64,000 nucleotides of DNA from Struthio camelus. Taxonomy: Eukaryota > Chordata > Aves > Struthioniformes > Struthionidae. Positions 1 to 10,466 of this stretch are shown piece after piece. The notes under the pieces were generated by a model that saw only the letters and a program-made list of their open reading frames with translations, was not told where the DNA came from and made no database searches. Numbering within the stretch: position 1 is the first letter of the stretch; every line of letters begins with the position of its first letter. The stretch spans positions 125,983,400 to 126,047,399 of the forward strand of contig NC_090943.1 of NCBI RefSeq assembly GCF_040807025.1, in the 5' to 3' direction. A program made the translations under genes and the position numbers.

Positions 1-2110
1 AAATTGCAGCTCACAGCAGCACACAAAGCACAGGGAGCATCAGCTGACCCCTTGCTCACTGAATCGTCAGTTATCTCTCAGTGACTATACTATACGTCCT
101 TTGTCTAATCTAAGCAAAAAGGTTTGGCATCTCTGGGTTAAAATGCAAATGCCTAGTAAGAGCATGTCCATAGAGAGCCAGATGCCTGTTCTTTAGACTA
201 AAAGAAAAATCACCTTTCTTCAACAGCGGAGAAGTTTTATTTTGGCTAGAAAAACCTGAACTGGGAACTTCATTTTTCACCCTTTTCTCTTCATAAACAT
301 GAACCTCAACCTTGCGCTGACACAAAGACTAAGAGTAATCTTACTAAAAACTGGTCCTTTTATAATCACTCTAGAAATCTGATATTACTTAACCCTCGTT
401 TTATTCTTTAAGTGCCCGCAAATGGCTAATTATTGGTTTTAAGATGTATTGAAATGCTTCATACTTAAATACAACTTTTGCAAAAGTTGCCTAGCACTAT
501 TGCTGTATAAACTGTTAAAGAAAAAAAATACAAAAAATAAGAAGGTTATCTCATACCTCTGATACATTACTGTAAGAAGGCTTTTGAGCATACAAATATG
601 CGATCAACTGGGGAATGAATTAGCAATTCTGCAGTGCTTTTCCACTTGATCTATCCTCACCTTCTGTGCAAGGCTTCTTCGGTAAGGACTCTTCAAAGTC
701 ACGCTATGTGATATTCTTTTAAATTGGAAAAAAAAAAAAAAAAAAGAACCAGAAATCTCCTTTGAAGAGCCTTTCTTCTATTTGTTCCACTTTCTAAGAT
801 GCTCTTTTAGCTTCACAGGATTAGAAATTCTTTCAAAAAATTTCAGATGTTCTCAGAATTCCTTCCACCAGAACACAGCCCAGCAGCAGGTTCAGGAGTT
901 AGGATTCTGAGACCACTTCGTAAAGCTGGCGGCTTAATAATAAGGGTAATAACTGACTGCAGAATTGGTATCCATCCCAGATTAAATAATTCAAACATAT
1001 TGCTCTCGTGTTCAAATTTCATTGACACATCTGCCCCAATTATCTTATCTCATCCTCTTCTTCTCATCTATTTCTTCCAAACACACTGAAGAAAAGAGGT
1101 TATCACAGAATACCACAAAATCTTTAGCACAGATCTGCTTCCGCAACATGAAGATATCATCTTGACTTCAGCGTCCTGGTTAAGAAGTCAGCAAAAATCT
1201 GCCTTGATAGTGTTGCTACACAATATGATGTTAATTTAATAAAGGACAGCAGCCATTTACAAACCTCACCAAAAATAAAGCAAATCTAGTTTTAGATATA
1301 AGATTTGTGTCCTAAATCTGCAGCAAAATTACCTTTGAAAATACATGTATTACATTTTTGTAAAAGTCAGGCATCTGATTAACAATAAATAGGACCAGTA
1401 CCTCTCAACTCAGGACTACACTTTTTGACCTAGAAACTAGAACTTTAATTACTTTTTCATTAATAACTAAACTAGAATAAAATTGATGCGTATGAAACAC
1501 ACGAGCAGTTGACACCTTCACCTGCACAGCTGAAGAAAAATCAGCCCTCCCACATCCACAGCACTCTACAATACAGATGAGATTCCTAAACACTTACTTT
1601 GATAAATAATAGGCTTGTATATAAAGCTATAAACACAGTCATGTTCTTCCTTTGATCTTTACAGCATGTTTAATGAAATTCCTCAAAACCGAGTGACAAA
1701 AACATTACAAAACTGAACTTCAAAGACAGCCCTTTCCTCTAACTGTCAAAAACACTAACTTGCCTTTCCCTTTTAGCTAAATTTTGCTACTTCTTTGCAG
1801 GATGAGTAGCTTTACTATGTGTTCATAGTCCCGTTACCTTGTCACTTTAATTGCTGGGCTAAGTTCACATTCATCAAATCTCACACTTACAAGAAAAAGA
1901 GAGGAAGAAAAGGCAGGTACATAGCAGGAGACAAGCAGAGTATTATAAAATCTACTATATTTGCAGCTTGCCGCTCCTCAACTAAAGTCAATGATGAATA
2001 TTTCAAAAATTTTTCTCAGATATTTGCATTTAATAATTTTCAAAATTATTACCATTCTAATAGTATTTTACATTCCACTGTACAGAACAACAGAACGTGT
2101 TAGAAACAAT
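1..2110. other. 3' flank of MRPL53, no recognised gene
   Basis: AT-rich DNA downstream of the MRPL53 poly(A) signal. It contains an A18 tract at 728-745. Two minus-strand open stretches look slightly protein-like (110-325, and 843 to about 1049). Neither has recognised homology or a convincing pair of splice sites, so they are not called as genes. Confidence 0.5.
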
Positions 2111-2140
2111 GTTTAAAGAGATCTGTCTTGATTTTTAACA

Positions 2141-2146
2141 TTTATT
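2141..2146 (-). terminator. MRPL53 poly(A) signal
   Basis: The plus strand reads tttatt, which is AATAAA on the minus strand, 323 bases past the MRPL53 stop codon. Cleavage would be expected about 10-30 bases further on (roughly 2111-2131). The 3' UTR would then run from 2468 down to there. It is the first canonical hexamer seen after the stop. Actual use is inferred, not shown. Confidence 0.6.
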
Positions 2147-2468
2147 AATTTAATAACAAATGTCCATTATTCATATGCAAATAGATGTGATTTTAGTCCA
2201 ACACACGGGTGACCACAAGACAGCCGGTTAGAAAGACGCACAAAATGGCATAAGCCATTTCGACCTGCTAGTGCTGAAAGATATGTTGCTCCAGTGCATT
2301 TTCCTTGAGGGGAAGAGACAGGAATATTTAAAGGGTTCATTCTGCTGCATGTTAAACTGGTCAGCACTTGGCCATCCTTCCCTTTCAGATTTTGTTGCAC
2401 ACGAGAAAAGCCTTTACGCAGCCTGTCGCTTTTGAAACACGTAAACGTGAACACATTTGTTTAGTTCT

Positions 2469-2596
2469 TCAGGGACTCTTCTTCTTGCTTTTCTGTTCTG
2501 CTTTAAGCTCTTTTGCATTACATCTGGAGCTCAACGCTGTTAACATTTCTACTGCTGTCAGGTTGGCTCCTTTCATTATCAGTCGCTCTCCATCAG
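2469..2596 (-). CDS. MRPL53: MRPL53 exon 3 (terminal, stop at 2471-2469)
   Basis: The acceptor is a pyrimidine-rich TTGTTCCCTTTGCAG with AG at 2598-2597. The exon supplies the last two bases of an Ala codon and 41 further codons before TGA. It reads [18 protein letters not shown] and then a basic tail. The block matching human 'DGHRLIM-G--LTA-EML' confirms the assignment. Splice phase agrees with exon 2. Confidence 0.92.
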
Positions 2597-5500
2597 CTGC
2601 AAAGGGAACAAGTTTTAAGAACTCACGAAGTCTAAGTCACAATTGCTTTACTGTGCAGTTCTGTCTCATATATATAAATCTGAATACCCTGCTCATCTTA
2701 TTTGATTAGAAAGTATTATTTAGCAAGGAATCTGGTTATACAACACTGTAAGAACAAATAACATATTAAATTGCACACAATACATACACAATTTTTATTT
2801 CTGTATTGTACCATCCAAAAATCAGAAGTGTTTCTCTAGATATACCTACAGGGAAAACATATTTGATGAGAATGGCTCACCCTATGCTCTGAAAGTCACG
2901 TAACAAAAGGCGTAGAAGGGACTGGAAGGCATAATTTCCACACATGGCTCAGCATTTTAGCAGCACATTGTATACGGTCTGTTTGACTTATTTCTTTAGC
3001 CAAAACAATGAATTGGTTTATGCAATCTGGTGGTTGTAATTTAAAACTAGAGAGCAAGAGGATTTGTAAAATTCTGAAAAAAATACGTTAAAATAGAGAA
3101 GGAGCATTAGAAGTTAAGTATAGTGCCCAAATGAAATATTTCATTTTTGAAATATTTGCAAATATAAAAGACACATACTCAAACCCATATAACGCAATAC
3201 TGTGCACAGCTTCCAAGTTCCAGCCCCATGTTTGCCAACTACAAGGGCTGTAAACTCTTCACTTGGAAAATCATCAGCTCTTAGAAAGCGAAGAGTTCAG
3301 AGAGGTAGCCCTTGGCGTCAGTAAAATATATGGTTTTGGTTTTACACTGTGAGAAACATTAAGCTTTGCTACTTAGGTCTTAATACATCACAGTTAGAGA
3401 CAAGGATGGGAAGGCAGAGGCATGGGAAAGGGAGAAGAAAGCATAGTCAACACTGTAATGACAAAGCCAAGAACGTCAAGAGCGTTCAATATACTTACAG
3501 ATTCACTAAATATATGGAAGTTGGAAGAAAACTGCGTAACAAGGATCAATAATAATAAAAACTTTAGTGGGCTACCTGCCATATTGGGCCATTAAGGCAC
3601 AGCAGGAAAGACGATGCAGCCAGGAAAGAGAACAAAAGCAGATTAGAGCCATCTGTTCACAGCCTGGACTCTGGGCTGCTTCCAGAGCTGACAAAATTTT
3701 CACCATCAGTTCCCTACCGATTCATAGAGTCACAGAATGGTTGAGGTTGGAAGGGACCTTTAAAGATCATATGGTGCAATATATATTCATTATACTTTCA
3801 GAGCAAACCAAGAAATTTGTCATAGATCAGTTGATCTCATTCTGTAAGTCCTTCTGTACATGGAAAGTCTTATCTCTATGAGCTGTTCCTTCACACTCAG
3901 TAAATAGATAGCAAGTTACTCACACGCATAAGCATCTCAAGCATTCAACTTTCTGTTCTCAAGACTAACATGTCTCTGCCACAATAACATAATAAAAGGG
4001 ACAGAATGTGAACATATTTTTACATTGAAACAGAGCTACATTCACTGGAATTCTACCTGAGTTGCAAGGGTGCACAAGTATGTCAGTTCAAATGTGGACT
4101 CCAGCCTAAAATTAAATCAGCTCTTTGACCTAAGATCCACCAGATCTAACTGTTGTGTGAAGATACATATACACATTTCTCTATACATTAGTCTGCTGGT
4201 AATTCCCTCTTTCTTTTTTATTCTTAATTGTAAACATATACCTGTGGACTGGAATGAAGACAAAGTAACCACAAGTGGGAGGAAAAAAAAAATAGAGAAA
4301 TAATAGTACCATAACAATCTAAATCTAGAAGGATTTTCTGCAAAGATTAAAAATGAACTCCTTACCAAACATAACATCTACAAGTGGTTCAGACCCATCA
4401 TGTCTCACATCAGTAGTCACTTCACAGTTCCTGTTGGTGTCATAGATTTTTTTATGATATATTCGTTGAAGAAATATTCTGAAAATACATTTGAAAAAGT
4501 ATTTTATAGATATTTCTATAATTAATTTTAATAGCTTGATGTTGCTAGCTGATCAAAGTATAAATAAAACAGAAATTTCATTTAATAATTTCAGACATGT
4601 ACTTCTTATGAGAATCAGTCTTAAAAATTCAAATGGATGTGTTATGTGCTAACACATAAAAAGTATATCAAAGAATTTTTCAAATATCCAGCATATGCAC
4701 ATTCTGCATTTGTGTCAGCTCAATTATAATATTGAAAAAGCAGAATCAGCAAAGTCATTCTCATTTTTTCTTTATAGGCCATTTACTTACTGTTTCATTG
4801 TTTGGGTTCAGACAGCATTTAGTTATTTAACAATATCTGTTTCCAGCAGGTTTCTCACATGTATGAAATCTACTTAACATTCAGTTGACCTAAAGACATT
4901 CTAGATTAACTTGTCTTAATACGACCATTTTAATAGTAGATGTGTGCGCAAGTCTATGCAAAATGACATTTTATATTCCTTCCATGCAGAACTTGTACAA
5001 GTTGCATCACTCCGGAAGCATAATTACTTAGATCTCTTTAGCAGCCAATTACCAAGACACAGCAGCTACCGTTTCCTCCTTTCTCTCCCCTTACAAGCAT
5101 TTGGACCAGTAACTTTAATCCCACACCTACATCCTCAGCAACTGAGAAAACAGCATCTGTATGAGTAGTCTGGAAGAGTTAAACACACACATTTGCATGC
5201 CAGAGGCTATACTCAAGACACGGAGATCTTCTACAAATTTGCCTAAAATTAATGCAGCGTGCATCCCAACAATACTTCACAGAGATATAGCCCTTAAGAC
5301 AAAAATAGCGTCTTCTCAATCGTTAAAAAAAGGTTAGGGTTCTGTCAAGACTAAAGTAAACTACGAAGCCATGCTAACTCCAAGCCCTCGAAGACCAACG
5401 TCATGACAGTTTCATAAAGCACAAAGCAGACACAGAAGCTTGTGAACAGGAGCTCCTTCCTCAAAGGATGCACAAAAAAGTCATGTCATTTTCTTGCAGA

Positions 5501-6196
5501 CTCGCTCCTGCTGTGTGCTCTTTCTTTTGCTCGCCCTAGTGACAGCAAACCACATGGTACTGCAGCGGCAGTCGTTTTAACTGCCGCGTTTTACCTCTAT
5601 TACCAATGCAGTCAGGGCAACAGCTGGAGCCGGTCCGGCCTCTACTCCGTCCCTTTTATTTGGGGAACTACCTTCCGTATTTCTAAGCGCAACTGCGCGA
5701 CAACCCGGCAAGCATGGCTGCGGAGGAGCCACCGAGGCAGGGCTCTGTGGAGGGTCCCGGGGCACAGGCCACACTGCGGTCACAGCTTTAGCTTTTAGTT
5801 CACCGCCGAACTATTAAAGGCTGCGAGGATAATCTCAGCCCCCGAATAAACAAACAAAAGGACAGACGTCTAGCGCTCACACCTGCTGTGGAAAACATAA
5901 AACCCAAACCCTGCGAGCATCGGCCGTATGAGGGGAGCTCTTTAAACTGAAGCAGCGAGGGAAGCCCCAAGGCCGGAGGCGGGGGAAATGGCGGCGCCCC
6001 CCGGCCGCCTCCCGCCGCGCCGGGCACGGCCCCACGACCGGGCCGGCGGGAGGCGCCGCGGAGCCGGCGGCGGGGCCGGGCCGAGCCGGGTCGGAGCAGC
6101 CCCTCACCTCGTACTCTCCACGTTAGGCTCGAACGGGCAGAAGCGGACCAGGATACTCTTCACGGGCCGCAGCGCCACCCGGATCCTGGACGCCAT
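2469..6196 (-). CDS. MRPL53: Mitochondrial large-subunit ribosomal protein mL53, three exons
   Basis: This nuclear gene encodes a mitoribosome 39S subunit protein of the MRPL53 family, a small thioredoxin-like-fold protein placed near the L7/L12 stalk. The coding sequence joins 6196-6108, 4478-4366 and 2596-2469, giving 109 residues plus TGA; the human protein is about 112. Both introns (6107-4479 and 4365-2597) have GT-AG ends and phases that fit exactly: two bases of an Arg codon finish exon 1, and one base of an Ala codon finishes exon 2. Family hallmarks are LRPVK and [12 protein letters not shown] in exon 1, FLQ, NCEV and VRHDGSEP in exon 2, and [19 protein letters not shown] in exon 3. 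The C-terminus is Lys-rich and ends KSKKKSP. The start ATG lies in a CpG island inside a YY1-like context. No stop or frameshift breaks the frame, so it is most likely functional. The N-terminus presumably directs mitochondrial import. Confidence 0.92.
3722..3780 (-). mobile_element. CR1 3'-tail fragment in MRPL53 intron 2
   Basis: The plus strand shows tcatagagtcacagaatgg followed by ttggaagggacctttaaaga, the reverse complement of a CR1 3' end (target hairpin and octamer tail). Only about 60 bases remain, so the copy is extremely 5'-truncated. It lies in the last intron, in the same orientation as the gene, and should not affect the coding sequence. Confidence 0.8.
4366..4478 (-). CDS. MRPL53: MRPL53 exon 2 (internal)
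   Basis: This 113-base exon has acceptor TTTTCAG (AG at 4480-4479) and donor G|GTAAGG (GT at 4365-4364). The first base completes Arg. Then follow 37 codons that include [16 protein letters not shown] and VDVMF, and one G that starts the next codon. The RHDGSEP block followed by VDVxF is the most diagnostic part of the family. The exon is too short to stand out as an open reading frame and was found from its motif. Confidence 0.92.
6108..6196 (-). CDS. MRPL53: MRPL53 exon 1 (start codon to donor)
   Basis: The ATG occupies 6196-6194. The exon encodes 29 full codons beginning [13 protein letters not shown] and ending [11 protein letters not shown], then the first two bases (AG) of an Arg codon. 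The donor is GAG|GTGAGG with GT at 6107-6106. The reading frame is open upstream of the ATG, but this ATG matches the family's N-terminus and sits in the motif gAAAATGGCGTCC, which is typical of YY1-controlled housekeeping starts. Confidence 0.92.
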
Positions 6197-6201
6197 TTTC
6201 C
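6190..6201 (-). promoter_or_regulatory. YY1-like motif over the MRPL53 ATG
   Basis: On the minus strand the start codon lies in AAAATGGCGTCC, close to the YY1 consensus AANATGGCGNC. Overlap of a YY1 site with the translation start is a known arrangement in ribosomal and mitochondrial protein genes. Binding is not shown here. Confidence 0.55.
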
Positions 6202-6214
6202 TTCCGCCTCCCCT

Positions 6215-6230
6215 ACTACAACTCCCAGCA
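6215..6230 (+). promoter_or_regulatory. ZNF143/THAP11-like site 1
   Basis: The sequence ACTACAACTCCCAGCA agrees with the vertebrate promoter motif ACTACAAYTCCCAGCATGC bound by ZNF143 (Staf) and THAP11. It lies 19 bases upstream of the MRPL53 ATG. Confidence 0.7.
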
Positions 6231-6293
6231 GCCCTCTCGCAGTAGCAGCCGCGGGAGGAAAAAGGCGCGGGCGTCTCCTCGGCCCCGCTGAGG

Positions 6294-6310
6294 CTTCTGG
6301 GAGGTGTAGT
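6294..6310 (-). promoter_or_regulatory. ZNF143/THAP11-like site 2 (opposite orientation)
   Basis: On the minus strand this reads ACTACACCTCCCAGAAG, a second match to the ACTACAAYTCCCAG motif. It lies 63 bases from site 1 and points the other way. The pair sits between MRPL53 and the possible divergent exon. Confidence 0.65.
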
Positions 6311-6470
6311 GCGAGGAGCGCGGCCGCCATGGCCGCCGCGGCTTCCCTCAGCGGGCGGGAGGGCTGCCGGCGCCCGCTGCGCGGCGGGGCGGGCTTTCGC
6401 CTGTAGCAAAGCGGCGTGATGGGGGAAAAACCGTCGCTGTGGGGCTCGGGGAGTGGGTGCAGTCCTCGGG
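6310..6470 (+). other. Possible first exon of a divergent transcript
   Basis: The plus strand of the CpG island carries GCCGCCATGG at 6323-6332 (strong Kozak). It opens only a 25-codon frame ending in TAG at 6404-6406. A second ATG at 6419 reads MGEKPSLWGSGSGCSPR up to a good donor, CTCGGG|GTGAGC (GT at 6471). This could be the 5' exon of a coding gene with an upstream ORF, or a noncoding divergent RNA. No downstream exon or protein family was recognised. Confidence 0.3.
6386..6393 (+). promoter_or_regulatory. GC box (Sp1-like)
   Basis: GGGGCGGG within the CpG island, downstream of the first ATG of the possible divergent exon. This is a generic Sp/KLF site. Confidence 0.4.
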
Positions 6471-8558
6471 GTGAGCCTTGGGGAGGGGGAGAGCTGTGGT
6501 CCCCCCTCGCTGGGAAGGGAGGAGGTGCTGGAGCCTCCGAGCGGTGTGGGATGTTTCTCTGTAGATACTCGCTCTCGTGAAAATTTTAAATATAGCTCAG
6601 AGCATCGGGTCGATGGGCTGCTTCTAGTTCCTGCGCCGGTAATCCTAGTCCTGCGGGTAGCTCTATGTATATTCTGCGTCCGCCTAAGGCGCGCGGAAGG
6701 CCGCCTGCATCGCAGGGTGTCGTAGAGGCCTAAATGGGTCGCTTGTCGTTTTTCCCCTCTTCGGCGGCGTTAGGCTACCTGCTTTACAAGCCTGATTTAA
6801 TAACCTGAGGCGCTCAGGGCTGTGCTCGTTTGTAGTCAACGGAGGGAGCGAGACCAACCAACCGAGCTGTTCCGACTCTGGTTTTGACTTGCACAGCACT
6901 CGAAATGCCAAATTTAGGCCTGAATTTACATACCCAAATGTAAGTGGTGAAAGTACCTGCTATGGGTATGAAGATTCGCTCAAGCAGAATCCGTTGCAGT
7001 TATTATTATCGTAAGCATTTACATTTACCTGTTCCTAACCAATGCTTCGCTGTGGATGTGCCAAACAACAGCCTTCTGCCCTATGGCTTTGGAATGACGG
7101 CTTGATTCACCTTTATATTTGTTCTGATAACATTCATTCTTTGGACACTGAAGTACATGAAGTATAACTGGAACGATTACCATAATGTATTGCTGCTGTT
7201 GCAGCTGTGATGCTCTAAGGAAATGAAAAAAAGAGTAGGTGCATAGGTAGAGGTAACACTTTTTATTAGACTGGTAGATACGCTTAGGGGAAAAAAAGGC
7301 AAGCTTTTCCATAAAATACCTTCTCTGGGGTCTGAAACAGCTCGCAGGCCTTTGTACAGTTTAGAATTGTATGCAGTAAGCAGAAGGTATAGGGGAAGAT
7401 AGAGTAATTTTTGCATGAACTTAAAATGTGAGGTTGCTGAGGAAGTCTGGCTTTTGTTTTCTTCATGCTGATTCTATTCTGTAGTAACTGATGGATTTTG
7501 ATACCTTCCAGAACTAGTGTAATAGCCAATATGATTGGATAAGCGAGGATATGAATGAGGATAAATGAGCAGTAGCCAATATGACTAAAGATAAGATAGA
7601 GGCAATATTTTACAATATACCGAGAAGCAGGGAGATTTATTATAAAAAACAATACAGTGGAAGTGAATACATTTTTCTAGTGGCTTAGATAGGGCAGTTA
7701 CATATGTAGTCTTGAAACAAAGGTTTTTAGATATTCATGGATGTGTTCATGTCATTTATATATTTTCCACTAGATGGCGGAAGTCTCCTTGATAAATTGT
7801 TATAATGGTCTCATTACTTTGTTCTGCTGGTGTGTACTGATGTCTCATTAAGGATTGGGTACAGCATGGAATAAAGCCAGTAGTAATGGTGTTTAAACAC
7901 ATGTTGTGAATTTCTGTGAAATGTTTAATTCAAACCTATGTTTCCAATCTACACGAACTATATAAAATACCTAGCATCCTTTGTAAAGCATAACCTATTT
8001 TTAGAAGCTTGAAGCTTACCTTTATTTATTGCAAGTTCTTTTTTTAAATCACAGAGTCATTGAGCAAAATTTTCATTTTCACTGAGATTTACCCTATATA
8101 AATGAAGTAGCAAAGCTAAATTCAGAGGAATCAATACAGTTGTAATGTTTTTATTCTTACTCATATATGTCGTAGTCTTTGCACCCTGAGAAGAAAACAC
8201 ATTTCTGTGAGTTATCTTTTGAAAGAAATACCCTCTTTAACCAAAAATGACTGATTTAATTTTACCTGGGAAGATATGAAGGATCAAATCCAGAACAAGA
8301 TAAATATAATGTTTTGTATTTAGAAGGTAAAAGTAACTTACAAAATTTCATCATCAATTTCCTCATTATATCACGAAGATATTTATTCATTCTATTTTAA
8401 ATCTGTAGCAAAGTTCCCATCAGCTTCTGTAGCAGCATTGCAGGGATGACAGCAGCAAAGGAATGAGGAAGTAAGAATGACCACTGATTGTTCTGAGGGC
8501 TCCCTTCTACACAGTAGTGGTACTGTGGCACTTGCTGACTTCAAAATAAGCCTGGCAA
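6471..8558. other. Intergenic or intronic DNA, no recognised gene
   Basis: After the CpG island the sequence returns to AT-rich single-copy-looking DNA. Apart from a CTCF-like motif at 7767-7780, nothing was identified. Confidence 0.5.
7767..7780 (+). promoter_or_regulatory. CTCF-like core motif
   Basis: CCACTAGATGGCGG matches the vertebrate CTCF core CCASYAGRKGGCRS at every position. It lies 1.6 kb from the MRPL53 start, on the other side of the gene's promoter. Occupancy is inferred from the motif only. Confidence 0.5.
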
Positions 8559-10466
8559 AATCACAGAATCACAGAATCGTTTAGGTTGGATGGGACCTCT
8601 GGAGATCATCTAGTCCAACCTCCCTGTTCAAGCAGGGTCACCTAGAGCATATTGCCCAGGATCTCATCCAGACGGGTTTTGAATATCTCCAGGGAAGGAG
8701 ACTCCACTACCTCTCTGGGCAACCTGTTCCAATGCTCTGTCACCCTCACAGTGAAGAAGTTTTTTCTCAGGTTTAGGTGGAACTTCCTGTGGTTCAGTTT
8801 GTGCCCATTGCCTCTTGTCCTGTTGCTGGGCACCACGGAGAAGAGGCTGGCCTCATCCTCTTGACACTCCCCCTTCAGATACTTGTACACGTTGATGAGA
8901 TCGCCTCTCAATCTTCTCTTCTCCAGGCTGAACAGGCCCAGCTCTTGCAGTCTTTCTTCATAGGAGAGATGCTCCAGCCCTCTAATCATCTTGGTAGCCC
9001 TCCGCTGGACTCTCTCCAGGAGTGCCATGTCTCTCTTGTACTGGGGAGCCCAGAACTGGACACAGTACTCCAGGTGAGGCCTCACCAGGGCTGAGGAGAG
9101 GGGCAGGATCACCTCCCTCCACCTGCTGGCAACACTCTGCCTAATGCACCCCACGATACCATTGGCCTTCTTGGCCACAAGGGCACACTGCTGGCTCATG
9201 GTCAACTTGTTGTCCCCCAGGACTCCCAGGTCCTTCTCGGCAGAGCTACTTTCCAGCAGGTCAACCCCCAGCCTGTCCTGGTGCATGGGATTATTCCTCC
9301 CTAGGTGCAGGACCTTGCACTTGCCTTTGTGGAACTTCAGGAGGTTCCTCTCCGCCCACCTCTCCAGCCTGTCCAGGGCCCTCTGAATGGCAGCACAGTC
9401 TTCTGGTGTGTCAGCCTCTCCTCCCAGTTTAGTGTCATCAGCAAACTTGCTGAGGGTGCACTCTGTGCCTTCCTCCAGGTCATCGATGAATATATTGAAC
9501 AAGACAGGACCCAGGACTGACCCCTGGGGGACACCACTAGCCACAGGCCTCCAACTTGACTCTGCGCCATTCACCACAACCCTCTGAGCTCGGCCATCCA
9601 GCCAGTTCTCAAGCCACCTCACCGTCCACTCATCTAGCCCACACTTCCTGAGCTTGCCTAGGAGGATGTGATGGGAGACAGTGTCAAAAGCCTTGCTGAA
9701 GTCCAGAAAGACAACATCCACTGCTCTGCCCTCATCTGCCCAGCCAGTCATTCCACCAGAGAAGGCTATCAGGTTGGTCAAGCATGATTTCCCTTTGGTG
9801 AATCCATGCTGACTAATCCTGATCACCTTCTTGTCCTCCACATGCTTAATGATGACCTCCAGGAGGGGCTGTTCCATCCCCTTTCCAGGGATGGAGGGGA
9901 GGCTGACAGGCCTGTAGTTTCCTGGCTCCTCCTTCTTGCCCTTTTGGAAGACTGGGGTGACACTGGCTTTCTGCCAGTCCTCAGGCACCTCTCCTGATCT
10001 CCAGGACCTTTCCAAGAGGATGGAGAGTGGCCTAGCGATAACATCCGCCAGCTCCCTCAGCACTCGTGGGTGCATCCCGTCAGGGCCCATGGATTTATGG
10101 ATGTCAAGTTTGGACAAAAGATCTCTAACCTGATCCTCCTCATCCAAGGGAGAGTCTTCCTTTCTCCAGCCTTCTTCTCTTGGCCCCAGGGTCTGGAATT
10201 CCTGAGGGCTGGCCTTAGCAGTGAAGACGGAAGCAAAGGCAGCATTCAATAACTCTGCCTTCTCTAGATCATTTCTGACCAGGGCACCTGCCCCATTCAG
10301 CAGCGGGCCCACATTTTCCCTAGTCTTCCTTTTGCTATTGACGTGTTTGAAGAAGGCCTTCTTGTTGTCCTTGACATCTCTTGCCAGATTTAATTCCAAC
10401 TGGGCCTTAGCCTTCCTTGTCGCATCCCTGCACGCTCTGACAACGTCCGTGTATTCCTCCCAAGAA
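8559..10466 (-). mobile_element. CR1 LINE copy A, 5'-truncated with intact RT frame
   Basis: This minus-strand CR1 has its 3' end at 8559, with the octamer tail read as (CACAGAAT)n on the plus strand and the typical target-site stem that follows. It is 5'-truncated just upstream of a Trp-Glu-Glu-Tyr segment, near 10466. It keeps the linker, reverse transcriptase and C-terminal region of ORF2. The endonuclease part, ORF1 and promoter are missing. With no stop in about 600 codons it is one of the younger insertions in the window. Confidence 0.95.
8642..10462 (-). CDS. CR1 ORF2 fragment: reverse transcriptase and C-terminus
   Basis: The frame is open from about 10462 to a stop at 8642; the first in-frame Met (10399) is not the native start. 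Counting from that Met there are 585 residues. NYRPVSL lies near 161-167. Motif A (FLDFSKAFD) is near 231-239, with the catalytic Asp at about 233. Motif B ([10 protein letters not shown]) is near 289-298 and the catalytic FADD motif C at 319-322. The C-terminal region conserved in CR1 proteins runs to ILGNML. All three catalytic Asp positions are present, so the enzyme core looks intact, but the protein lacks the N-terminal endonuclease and has no promoter of its own. It would synthesise cDNA at nicked target DNA in a full element. It is a transposon remnant, not a host gene. Confidence 0.85.
   Translation of the reverse strand, partial: WEEYTDVVRACRDATRKAKAQLELNLARDVKDNKKAFFKHVNSKRKTRENVGPLLNGAGALVRNDLEKAELLNAAFASVFTAKASPQEFQTLGPREEGWRKEDSPLDEEDQVRDLLSKLDIHKSMGPDGMHPRVLRELADVIARPLSILLERSWRSGEVPEDWQKASVTPVFQKGKKEEPGNYRPVSLPSIPGKGMEQPLLEVIIKHVEDKKVIRISQHGFTKGKSCLTNLIAFSGGMTGWADEGRAVDVVFLDFSKAFDTVSHHILLGKLRKCGLDEWTVRWLENWLDGRAQRVVVNGAESSWRPVASGVPQGSVLGPVLFNIFIDDLEEGTECTLSKFADDTKLGGEADTPEDCAAIQRALDRLERWAERNLLKFHKGKCKVLHLGRNNPMHQDRLGVDLLESSSAEKDLGVLGDNKLTMSQQCALVAKKANGIVGCIRQSVASRWREVILPLSSALVRPHLEYCVQFWAPQYKRDMALLERVQRRATKMIRGLEHLSYEERLQELGLFSLEKRRLRGDLINVYKYLKGECQEDEASLFSVVPSNRTRGNGHKLNHRKFHLNLRKNFFTVRVTEHWNRLPREVVESPSLEIFKTRLDEILGNML

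Larger units (their letters stand above)
5985..6560. promoter_or_regulatory. CpG-island promoter of MRPL53, probably bidirectional
   Basis: GC and CpG density rise sharply from about 5985 to 6560 against an AT-rich background. The island covers MRPL53 exon 1 and extends 350 bases upstream. There is no TATA box near the start. It contains a YY1-like element on the start codon, two ZNF143/THAP11-like motifs facing opposite ways, and a GC box (6386-6393). CpG islands with ZNF143 sites are common at divergent housekeeping promoters, so divergent transcription to the right is plausible but inferred. Confidence 0.8.

Noticed and set aside
110-325. Minus-strand 71-codon frame after an acceptor-like site
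   Set aside because: It looks mildly protein-like but has no recognised homologue, and open frames of this length are frequent by chance in the window.
2167-2454. 95-codon minus-strand frame after the MRPL53 stop
   Set aside because: It lies in the MRPL53 3' UTR, out of any supported splice pattern.
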